Shown piece after piece: positions 57,366-64,000 of a DNA stretch of 64,000 bases. This stretch comes from Candidatus Aminicenantes bacterium UBA6072 (lineage in GTDB: Bacteria > Acidobacteriota > Aminicenantia > UBA2199). The stretch spans positions 1 through 64,000 of the forward strand of contig DIXU01000003.1 of assembly GCA_002436105.1 (NCBI GenBank), read 5' to 3'. The notes under the pieces are model-generated. The model was not told the DNA's origin. It saw only the letters and a program-made list of their open reading frames with translations, and searched no databases. The position numbers and the translations under genes were made by a program. Position 1 is the stretch's first letter; every line of letters begins with the position of its first letter.

Positions 57366-58697
57366 TTAATCGCTGACCGTGAAAGGGAGCCAGACGACGG
57401 GCGAGCCGCCATTCGCGAACCAGTCAGCGCCTTCGCTGACCATGTCCAGTTTCAGCCGGTATTCCCCCGCCTGCCCAAGACCCGGCAACTCGATGGTCAC
57501 CCGGGCGCTTTCTCCCCCGGACAGCGGGCGCGGCAGGGAAGCCCGGGCATAATTCAAGTCCAGGAGCCTGCCGTCCTTGTCGTGAAGCTGGGCTCCCAGC
57601 CGCACCCAGCGCCTTCCGGAGAATGAGTGAATGATCCATGGGGCTCCGCCCCGGTTTTTCACGGTCACGTCCAGCGCCGCTTTCTCCCCGCGCCGGGCGG
57701 CCGCGATTCGCGACCCGGGCCGGATGCGGGCGATAAAGCGCTTGCCGCGCAGGGCCGAGCCGATCTGGCTCGAATCCCAGATCTCATGGTAGATCCGCTT
57801 CCAGGCCGGGCGGCCGGGCTGGTATTTTCGGGAAGCCGCCTCGGGCGGGTGGTCGGTGATTTCCCAGGTCAGGCGATCGACGCCGATCTGCCGGGCCAGG
57901 CGCCTGGCCCGGGCCATCTGCCACAACGAATCGTTCCAGCGGAACAGGATGTAGCGCCAGTTGATGAACGGCACCTCGCGGCCGAGGCGCCGCTTTTCAT
58001 CCACCAGGGCCGCCATGGACCCCAGCACCCTGGCCAGGTCTCCGCCGCGGCGATAGCGTTCGTAGGTGCGCGGATCGGCGCCGTCGACCGAGAACGTGAC
58101 CTCGTCGATCCCGGAGCGCGCCAGGCGCGCGATCTTTTCCTCGTTGAAGAGGAGCCCGTTGGTGCTGGTGTACAGGTAGATATTGGGATAGCGCCTTTTC
58201 ACGTGCTCGATCATGTCCAGGGCCTGGGGATGAACGAACGGCTCGCCGTAGTTGAAAAAATCGAGGCGGATCATGCGCTGGCCGACCCCTTCCAGCATGG
58301 ACTTGAATTCCTCCAGGGGGAAGAATTTCCGTTCGCGGCTGGCGGCCAGTCCGGCGCTCGAGCCGCAGACGGCCTGGAAGCAGTCGAGGTTGCAGACGAC
58401 AGTGGGCTCGAAAAATATGCGCGGCAGGACCTCCAGGTCCAGCGGCCGCTGCGGGGCGGGTTCGTCTTCGCCCAAGGCCCGCTTCAAGCCGCAGGGCTCG
58501 CAAAAGCCGGAAGAGCCGGCGTTCAACTCGCGGCGGATGCGCCGTACTTTTTCACTTCGCCAGATGGCATCCAGGCTGGCAGAGCGCAAATGGCCCAGGG
58601 GCCTTTCGCCCTTCGGATCCGCGCAGCCGCAGACCACTTTGCCGTCGCAAAGCACCACCAGGATGTTGAAGATCCAGTCACAGGTGAAACGGCCCAC
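57366..58697 (-). CDS. Radical SAM protein with N-terminal SPASM-like domain and C-terminal beta-sandwich
   Basis: This 443-residue protein has three parts. The first (1-70) has SPASM-type cysteines (C6, C17, C23, C25, C66, C69) and the motif LGHLRSASLDAIWRS. The radical SAM core follows (about 95-300), with C102, C106 and C111 in CNLDCFQAVC. This is CX3CX4C, two residues longer than the usual CX3CX2C. GEPFVHPQ, TNGLLF and SVDGADPRTYERYR are standard. The last 100 residues look like a beta-sandwich (RWVRLGAQLHDKDG, LPGLGQAGEYRL). The start is GTG directly after the MglA stop. Substrate unknown. Confidence 0.8.
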   Translation of the reverse strand: MGRFTCDWIFNILVVLCDGKVVCGCADPKGERPLGHLRSASLDAIWRSEKVRRIRRELNAGSSGFCEPCGLKRALGEDEPAPQRPLDLEVLPRIFFEPTVVCNLDCFQAVCGSSAGLAASRERKFFPLEEFKSMLEGVGQRMIRLDFFNYGEPFVHPQALDMIEHVKRRYPNIYLYTSTNGLLFNEEKIARLARSGIDEVTFSVDGADPRTYERYRRGGDLARVLGSMAALVDEKRRLGREVPFINWRYILFRWNDSLWQMARARRLARQIGVDRLTWEITDHPPEAASRKYQPGRPAWKRIYHEIWDSSQIGSALRGKRFIARIRPGSRIAAARRGEKAALDVTVKNRGGAPWIIHSFSGRRWVRLGAQLHDKDGRLLDLNYARASLPRPLSGGESARVTIELPGLGQAGEYRLKLDMVSEGADWFANGGSPVVWLPFTVSD

Positions 58698-59288
58698 TCA
58701 ACCGATCTTGTTCTTGACTTCGGACATGATCAGCTTGGAGATGGCCTTCAGCGTATCCACCACCCCGTCGCCGCGGTAGGCGACCGCTTCCAGCACCGGC
58801 TCCTCCTTCTTGCGCAGGGCGCCGATCAGTTCATTGGCCGGGGTGACGTTGGGCAGGTCGCGCTTGTTCAGCTGCAGGACATAGGGGATGGAGGCGAAAT
58901 CGATCTTGTAGTCGCGCAGGTTCTCCAGCATGTCCTGGATGCTTTCGAGGTTGGCCTCGAAGCGCTCGGTCTGCGAATCGGCCACGAAGACCAGGCCGTC
59001 CACGCCCTTCAGGATGAGCTTGCGGGAGGCGCTGTAGTAGATCTGGCCGGGGACGGTGTACAGGTGGAAGCGCACCTTGTAGTCCTTGATGGTGCCCAGG
59101 TCGAGAGGGAAAAAATCGAAGAACAGCGTGCGCTCGGTCTCGGTGGCCAGGCTGACCAGCTTGCCCTTGTTGTCCTTCTTGATCTTTTCGTAGATGTACT
59201 TGATGTTGGTCGTCTTGCCGCTGAGGCCGGGGCCGTAGTATACGATCTTGAAATTGATCTCGCGCGTGGAATAGTTCAGGAATGACAA
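58698..59288 (-). CDS. MglA-like small GTPase
   Basis: This 196-residue Ras-like GTPase has the P-loop GPGLSGKTTN, which carries the MglA-type LSGKTTN, then TERTLFFDFFPLD, and VPGQIYY at the switch 2 site (DxxG replaced by TVPGQ, as in MglA). The NKRD base-specificity motif is LNKRDLP. MglA proteins act as polarity or signalling switches with roadblock partners. The start is TTG behind GGAGA, two bases after the roadblock stop. Confidence 0.93.
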   Translation of the reverse strand: MSFLNYSTREINFKIVYYGPGLSGKTTNIKYIYEKIKKDNKGKLVSLATETERTLFFDFFPLDLGTIKDYKVRFHLYTVPGQIYYSASRKLILKGVDGLVFVADSQTERFEANLESIQDMLENLRDYKIDFASIPYVLQLNKRDLPNVTPANELIGALRKKEEPVLEAVAYRGDGVVDTLKAISKLIMSEVKNKIG

Positions 59289-59290
59289 GT

Positions 59291-59779
59291 TCAGTCTCCA
59301 AATATGCGGTCGATGTCCTCATCGGACACGCCCTCGAACGGAGAGCCGACCGGGGATTTATCGCTGGCTTTCAGCTTCTTGTTGATGGTCTGGAACACCT
59401 TGACCAGCTCTTCCAGGGCGGAGCGCACGCGGAAGCGCACCAGGCCGAGGTTGGACGTGTTGTCGAAGATGACCACCAGCATGGTGCGGTCGTTGATCAG
59501 CGAGATGTGCAGGCACTCCTTGGAGGACTCGTTGAGCACGGCGGTGAAGTTCTCGATCTTCAGCATCTGGGCGATGCTGTTGATGGCCGCCACGCTGCCG
59601 GCGATCAGGGAAGAGATGGAATTGAGGTTGACGTCGTCCATCTCGCCGGAAGAGGCGATGCAGTGCCCCTCCGAGTCGGTGATGAAGACGGCCTTGGAGT
59701 TGGTGTTGCCTTTCAGTTTGCGGAGGATCTCCTTGATCAGGACATACTCTTCGTTGTAAATGATGAAATTTTCTTGCAT
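59291..59779 (-). CDS. Roadblock/LC7-domain protein (MglB-like GAP candidate)
   Basis: In this 162-residue protein, residues 10-125 fit the roadblock/LC7 fold (KAVFITDSEGHCIASSGE, LINDRTMLVVIFD). An acidic C-terminal tail follows (SDEDIDRIFGD). It is encoded immediately upstream of the MglA-like GTPase, the standard pairing in which the roadblock dimer stimulates GTP hydrolysis. A promoter with extended -10 is upstream. Confidence 0.9.
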   Translation of the reverse strand: MQENFIIYNEEYVLIKEILRKLKGNTNSKAVFITDSEGHCIASSGEMDDVNLNSISSLIAGSVAAINSIAQMLKIENFTAVLNESSKECLHISLINDRTMLVVIFDNTSNLGLVRFRVRSALEELVKVFQTINKKLKASDKSPVGSPFEGVSDEDIDRIFGD

Positions 59780-59798
59780 GTTATCTTCTTCCCCGCAA

Positions 59799-59828
59799 AT
59801 TATAGCATTGCCGGAAACAAATCGCCAA
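59799..59828 (-). promoter_or_regulatory. Promoter for roadblock-MglA-rSAM operon
   Basis: On the minus strand TTGGCG (59823-59828), 18 bases, TGC-TATAAT (59799-59804). The leader has GAAGAAGA before the ATG. Confidence 0.6.
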
Positions 59829-59850
59829 CCTCTCCCTTCACCCGCACCTC

Positions 59851-60453
59851 CTACTTCACTTCCAGACGGCCCTCGATCGCCTTGGCGATCGTCACTTCGT
59901 CGGCATAGTCCAGGTCGGCCCCGACCGGCAGGCCGAGGGCGATCCGCGAAATGGTGATTTTATACTGCCGCAGTATTTCTGTCAAATAATGGGCCGTGGC
60001 GCTGCCCTCGGTGGTCGGGCTGGTGGCCAGGATGACTTCGCGAAAACTGCCGTCGCGGATGCGCTGCAGCAGGCCGTCGATGCGCAGTTCGTCGGGGCCG
60101 ATGCCGCGGATCGGAGAAAGGTTGCCCATCAGCACATGGTACTGGCCGCGGTAGAGCCCGGTCTTCTCGATGGACTGGATGTTGAACGGCTCCTCGACGA
60201 CGCAGATCTTTTCGGGATCGCGCTCGGGATCGGAACAGATCTCGCAGGGGTCGGAAACGGTGATGTTGTTGCAGCGCGAACAGTAGAAGGTCTTTTCGCG
60301 TGCCTGGACGATGGCTTCGGCCAGGGCCAGGGCGCTCTTCCTTTCGCCGCGCAGCAGGAAAAACGCGATGCGCTGGGCCGTCTTGCGGCCGATGCCGGGA
60401 ATCTTCTTCAGCTCCTCGATCAGCCGGGCCAGGGGCGGCGTGTACTCAGCCAT
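59851..60453 (-). CDS. recR: Recombination mediator protein RecR
   Basis: This 200-residue protein has a helix-hairpin-helix (LKKIPGIGRKTAQRIAFFLL, quoted to 20), a Cys4 zinc finger (CSRCNNITVSDPCEIC) and a TOPRIM domain (CVVEEP ... IRGIGPDELRI). It loads RecA with RecF/RecO. It is third in the dnaX-ybaB-recR order that is widely conserved. Confidence 0.96.
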   Translation of the reverse strand: MAEYTPPLARLIEELKKIPGIGRKTAQRIAFFLLRGERKSALALAEAIVQAREKTFYCSRCNNITVSDPCEICSDPERDPEKICVVEEPFNIQSIEKTGLYRGQYHVLMGNLSPIRGIGPDELRIDGLLQRIRDGSFREVILATSPTTEGSATAHYLTEILRQYKITISRIALGLPVGADLDYADEVTIAKAIEGRLEVK

Positions 60454-60468
60454 GGCGGCTCGCGGGCG

Positions 60469-60789
60469 TCACATCGCCCCGAAGGGGAAACCGCCCGGCA
60501 GGCCGCCGGCGATCCCGCCCATGCTGTCCTTCAGCTTCACCTCGACCTGGGCCCGGGCGTCGTTGATCGCAGCCAGGACCAGGTCCTGCAGCATCTCGAC
60601 ATCGGAGGGATCGACCGCCTCCGGGGCGATGCGCAGGGACTTCACATGCTTGTGCCCGTCCATGCTGACCGTCACCATGCCGCCGCCGGAGTGGCCCTCG
60701 ACCACCAGGGCATCCATTTCTTCCTCCATGCGCTTGGCCATGTTCTGGGCCATGCCCATCATCTGGCTCATGTTCGGCAATTTAGGCAT
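60469..60789 (-). CDS. ybaB: YbaB/EbfC nucleoid-associated protein
   Basis: In this 106-residue protein, MPKLPNMSQMMGMAQNMAKR, the basic dimerisation helix, and VSMDGHKHVKSLRIAPEAVD are typical. It binds DNA as a dimer. The ATG at 60789 overlaps the last codons of dnaX by eight bases, with GGGAGGAAAGG as ribosome site, so a longer start is not needed. Confidence 0.94.
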   Translation of the reverse strand: MPKLPNMSQMMGMAQNMAKRMEEEMDALVVEGHSGGGMVTVSMDGHKHVKSLRIAPEAVDPSDVEMLQDLVLAAINDARAQVEVKLKDSMGGIAGGLPGGFPFGAM

Positions 60790-62356
60790 CCTTTCCTCCC
60801 TTGACGCTTTCGACGGCAATGACGCTGCCCCTGATGCGGTCCTTGAGGCTTTTGATCTTCTTGTCGTTCTTCAGCTCCTGGACGATCCGTTCGCCGTCGG
60901 CTTTGGCCTGCCCCTCCTTCAGGACGATCTCCAGCCCGACTTCGCGCCCCGCCAGGGCCTGGACCAGTTCGAGCAAGTAGGGCCGGTTCTCCTTCAGCAT
61001 TTTCCAGGCGTTCTCCGGATGGGAAGCCACCTCGACGATCAGCGCATTGCCGCGCGGGACCAGGTGCGAGGAGCCCAGGACCGAGGCCAGGCGCGGCTTT
61101 TCCTTCTCGACCCGCCCCCTGAGCTCAACGAGCCAATCTTCCCCGCCCCCCCGGGGGGCGGCTTCGGGCTCGGGTACGGCCGGGCGCTCCGCGGCGTCGG
61201 CGACGGCACGGGGAGCCGCCTCGGGCTTGGCGTCGCGCAGGCGCTTCAGGTATTCCTCGATGCTGACCAGTGCCGAGAAATAGCTCAGCTTGAGGAACAT
61301 GTATTCCAGGATGATCGACGGGTGCTCGGTGTTGCGGATGGTCTGCTCCAGCTCCTTCACGGCGTTGAAAAAGCGCAGCAGCTCGACCTCGCTGACATCC
61401 TTGACCATCTCGCGGATCACCGGGACATTCTCGGGATTGAGGTTGTGCAGGCGCTCGGACTCGGGGATCGACTTGATGACGATCACGTCGCGGATGAAAC
61501 GCAGGTACTCGGTATAGAAGAACCTGAGATCGGTGCCGCGCTCGATCAGCTGATTGACCTGCTCGATGATCCCCTTGCGGTCCTGGCCGAGCACGCAGCG
61601 GGTCAGGGCGATGAACGTTTCCTCGGCGATGATGCCCAGGATGGCCACCACGTCGTCGTCCTTGACATCGCCGCTGGAAATGGCGATGGCCTGGTCGAGG
61701 ATCTTCTTGGCATCGCGCAGGCTGCCCTCGGCCGAGCGCGAGATCAGGTACAATGCGTAATCGGAGACGCGGATGCCCTCCTTCTGGCAAATGTCCTTCA
61801 GCACTCCCTTGATCACCTCGAAGGGGATGCGCTTGAACTCGAAATGCTGGCAGCGGGAGACGATGGTGGCCGGGATCTTGTGGAAGTCGGTGGTGGCCAT
61901 GATGAAGATCGTATGCTCCGGCGGCTCCTCCACGGTCTTGAGCAGGGCGTTCCAGGCCGCATTGGACAGCATGTGCACCTCGTCAATGACCACGATGCGG
62001 AAACGGTTCTTCAGCGGCTTGTACTTGACCGTCTCGCGCAGGCTGCGCACCTCGTTGACCCCGTTGTTGGAGGCGCCGTCGATCTCCATGTAATCGGCCG
62101 AATTGTCGTCGGTGATCTCCAGGCAGGTCGGGCATTCGTTGCAGGGCTCGATGGCCGGCCCCTTCTCGCAATTCAGGGCCTTGGCCAGGATGCGGGCCGA
62201 GGAGGTCTTGCCCACCCCCTTCATGCCGGAAAAAATCAGCGCCGGGTAAACCTTGTTCATGGCGATGGCGTTCTGCAGCGTCTTGCAGATGGCGGCCTGG
62301 CCGATGAGGTCGGCAAACTTCTGCGGCCGGTATTTCCTGGCTAAGGCAAGGTACAT
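60782..62356 (-). CDS. dnaX: DNA polymerase III subunit tau/gamma
   Basis: This 524-residue clamp-loader ATPase has MYLALARKYRPQKFADLIGQ at the start, Walker A GMKGVGKTSSA, the Cys4 zinc site with CNECPTC, Walker B VVIDEVHML and the sensor 1 region. The C-terminal 170 residues are shorter than E. coli tau. No obvious slippery A-run for a gamma frameshift was seen. The start at 62356 lies 18 bases from the SRP RNA gene. A longer frame through the RNA genes is spurious. Confidence 0.96.
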   Translation of the reverse strand: MYLALARKYRPQKFADLIGQAAICKTLQNAIAMNKVYPALIFSGMKGVGKTSSARILAKALNCEKGPAIEPCNECPTCLEITDDNSADYMEIDGASNNGVNEVRSLRETVKYKPLKNRFRIVVIDEVHMLSNAAWNALLKTVEEPPEHTIFIMATTDFHKIPATIVSRCQHFEFKRIPFEVIKGVLKDICQKEGIRVSDYALYLISRSAEGSLRDAKKILDQAIAISSGDVKDDDVVAILGIIAEETFIALTRCVLGQDRKGIIEQVNQLIERGTDLRFFYTEYLRFIRDVIVIKSIPESERLHNLNPENVPVIREMVKDVSEVELLRFFNAVKELEQTIRNTEHPSIILEYMFLKLSYFSALVSIEEYLKRLRDAKPEAAPRAVADAAERPAVPEPEAAPRGGGEDWLVELRGRVEKEKPRLASVLGSSHLVPRGNALIVEVASHPENAWKMLKENRPYLLELVQALAGREVGLEIVLKEGQAKADGERIVQELKNDKKIKSLKDRIRGSVIAVESVKGGKDA

Positions 62357-62373
62357 GTTCTCTCTCTCAACAA

Positions 62374-62472
62374 GGGCCCAGGAGGTCCCGGTCACCTGCG
62401 GGGTCCTGCTTATTGCTGCTACCTCTCGGTCCTGACAAGGTTCGCAGGTCCGCACCGCCGGGCTCCTGGGCC
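62374..62472 (-). ncRNA. ffs: Signal recognition particle RNA, small (4.5S) type
   Basis: On the minus strand the 5' end GGCCCAGGAG pairs with the 3' end CTCCTGGGCC. The apical domain contains GTCAGGACCGAGAGGTAGCAGC, read as GTCAGGACCGAGAGG and AGCAGCAA, the conserved helix 8 site for Ffh. Its tetraloop is GAGA instead of the common GGAA. At about 99 nt it lacks an Alu domain. The exact ends are approximate. Confidence 0.9.
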
Positions 62473-62522
62473 GTTTGTTTGCTGGAGCCGGGGCCTTTCC
62501 GGTCCCGTGGATCAGGCGACAA

Positions 62523-62609
<87 letters not shown>

Positions 62610-62621
62610 AGGCGCGAGGAC

Positions 62622-62650
62622 ATTGTATAATGAGATCGCCTCAAAAGCAA
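62622..62650 (-). promoter_or_regulatory. Promoter for tRNA-Ser/ffs/dnaX unit
   Basis: On the minus strand TTGCTT (62645-62650), 17 bases, TACAAT (62622-62627), about 12 bases before the tRNA. Confidence 0.75.
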
Positions 62651-62830
62651 GAGGCCGGACCCGCAAATGCATGTTCGCCGTTCGTTGTCCGCTGGGGGGA
62701 AGCCCAAAAACAGGATCATCAGGCCATTCCGCGCCCATTTTTCCGGCTTCCTTTGCGTCCGGCCGTTGCCGCTCGCCTCGAACAGGAATATCCAACCCTG
62801 CCGTCAGCCGTCAGCGCATCCCGTTGCCCA

Positions 62831-64000
62831 TCAAAAATCGGCCAGTCTGGCCATGAAGGGCTCCAGCCTGAATTTCACCAGGACGGCCAGGGCGGGGAGA
62901 AAATGCATGAGCGCCTCGACCTCCACGCCCGGCTGGGGATGCTTCTTCCCGGCAGTTCCCGCAAGGCGATGGATCTCCCAGAACAGCTGCCCGGCCAGCC
63001 GCTCGCAAAAAAACGCGAACCGTTCGCTGCTGAAGTAGATCTCCTCCTGGAAGCGATTCACCTGGATGAGCTCGCGGACCGGCGCCCGATCCATCAAGGC
63101 GACGACCAGCTTGGCGACGGCAACGGCGGCCTGCTCGCCGCCCTGGCTCGCCTTCAGGGCACAGGCCGAGATTTCTTCCTCGTTCTCGCAGGCGGCACGC
63201 AGCCAGTGCGTTTCGGGCTCGAGCGCCTCCGGCGCATCGCCCCACCCGCGCATCACGGCCGTTGAGGCCAGGTCGAGCCGCCACTCGTCCCAGAGGGCGG
63301 AAGCCGGCTTCGCTGCCGGGGCGAACGTCAGCCGGCGCAGGCATGAATACAGGATGAAGCGGCGGGCGCTTTTCAGGTCACGGGCATCCAGGCGGAGCCA
63401 TGAAGCCGGCGCGCCGCCTTTCTCCGTTCCCGGGCTGCGCGTCTTCCCGGACTGCGCAGCCAGCTGGCGCCAGGCCAGCTGGTCGGCGATGATCCCCTGC
63501 GCAATGGAAGGACCGTCGCCGCTTCCGGCCAGCCCGGCGGCGCGGGCGGCCAGCGCGGCGGCCTTTTCCTCCAGCTCCAGCCACAGGGCATTCTCGGCCA
63601 TTCCCCCGGGAGCGGCCTGCAGGACCGCCGCGAAGCGATCGGCCAGTTCCGTCCGGCACAGCTCGCGCAGGGCCTCGTGCAGCGGCAGCAGCTCCAGCTC
63701 ACGGCACGCCGCCTCCACGCTGGCGACGCCCCTTCCCTGCAACTGGCGGGCCAGAGCGGCGAGACGGCCGCCGGCATCGTCGGCCAGCTCGCGAAAATCG
63801 AGGAATACATGGGCCTGGTAGGCTCCCAGCTCGACGAACATCCCCCGGGCGCACAGCTCCTGGCAGGAGCGGATGTACTCCAGTCCCGTGACCTGATCGC
63901 GAAAGACGGCAAACCATCCGGGTTCGTCGCGCAGCCCCCATCCCCCGCCCAGGTCCTCCTGCCTGAGGCGACGCGGGCCGCCGAACGGATCCTCGGCGGC
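62831..64000 (-). CDS. C-terminal part of a glycoside-hydrolase (GH13/alpha-amylase-like) protein, cut by window edge
   Basis: The frame is open to the window edge, giving 389 visible residues. The segment just inside the edge (GWFAVFRDQVTGLEYIRSCQ) and then FVELGAYQAHVFLDFREL resembles the region after the catalytic barrel in a group of alpha-amylase-family proteins. The rest is a helical domain with no catalytic motif I can identify. The N-terminus, including any active site, is outside. The internal ATG at 63841 is not the start. Family assignment is tentative. Confidence 0.55.
   Translation of the reverse strand, partial: AAEDPFGGPRRLRQEDLGGGWGLRDEPGWFAVFRDQVTGLEYIRSCQELCARGMFVELGAYQAHVFLDFRELADDAGGRLAALARQLQGRGVASVEAACRELELLPLHEALRELCRTELADRFAAVLQAAPGGMAENALWLELEEKAAALAARAAGLAGSGDGPSIAQGIIADQLAWRQLAAQSGKTRSPGTEKGGAPASWLRLDARDLKSARRFILYSCLRRLTFAPAAKPASALWDEWRLDLASTAVMRGWGDAPEALEPETHWLRAACENEEEISACALKASQGGEQAAVAVAKLVVALMDRAPVRELIQVNRFQEEIYFSSERFAFFCERLAGQLFWEIHRLAGTAGKKHPQPGVEVEALMHFLPALAVLVKFRLEPFMARLADF

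Overview
The window reads as a G+C-rich chromosome segment of a diderm (Gram-negative-type) bacterium. Evidence for an outer membrane is a heptose-7-phosphate kinase, a family 9 glycosyltransferase, an O-antigen-ligase-like protein, several predicted beta-barrels and many lipobox signal peptides. TPR-linked kinases and sulfatase-fold proteins, MglA/roadblock signalling and a solitary FlbD protein would fit an Acidobacteriota or Candidatus Aminicenantes-like lineage. That placement is an inference from gene content only. Apart from a transposase tail at the left edge, no mobile gene, phage or CRISPR array was seen.

Layout. 1-6.9 kb: transposase remnant, queF, an ABC exporter pair, and a minus-strand operon (SH3, M48 protease, CHASE2-adenylate cyclase). 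7.1-11.9 kb: a self-contained operon of a secreted calcium-binding-type protein, an outer-membrane barrel, a secreted small protein, a histidine kinase and a sigma-54 activator, preceded by a sigma-54-type promoter. 12-23 kb: sulfatase-fold/TPR lipoprotein, metallophosphoesterase, sodium/solute symporter, Ser/Thr kinase with TPRs, coaX. 23-29.5 kb: ferritin-like protein, exported metallo-beta-lactamase-fold protein, then an HSP90-type ATPase joined through the membrane to a transglutaminase domain, a degenerate ATPase paralogue and a DUF3014 protein. 29.5-39.5 kb: cold-shock protein, Fe-S protein, FKBP, TspO, MFS, FlbD, methyltransferase, a pseudokinase-TonB fusion, thioredoxins and a barrel under a second sigma-54 promoter. 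39.7-48.5 kb: tRNA-Lys and tRNA-Glu, a lipopolysaccharide-type operon, an M23 peptidase and a UbiA-type prenyltransferase. 48.7-57.2 kb: pgi, larC-folE, sppA, EamA transporter, aminotransferase. 57.3-64 kb: radical SAM/MglA/roadblock operon, recR-ybaB-dnaX, SRP RNA, tRNA-Ser and the end of a glycoside-hydrolase-like gene.

Two features recur. First, gene-free gaps, mostly at 3' ends and between convergent genes, carry short tandem arrays of 7-base (sometimes 6-base) units. They often come as a left array and a complementary right array that would fold into long hairpins. The unit differs between loci, and in three places the array supplies the stop codon of the neighbouring gene. Second, nine genes have a sigma-70-type -10 box exactly six bases before the ATG, four of them also with a good -35 box at 17 bp. 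This predicts leaderless mRNAs, alongside normal Shine-Dalgarno genes. Non-ATG starts that overlap or abut the upstream stop codon (GTGA, TTGA) are common.

The least familiar protein systems are the HSP90-type ATPase/transglutaminase locus (24.3-29.5 kb) and the pseudokinase-coiled-coil-TonB protein (35.2-37.0 kb).
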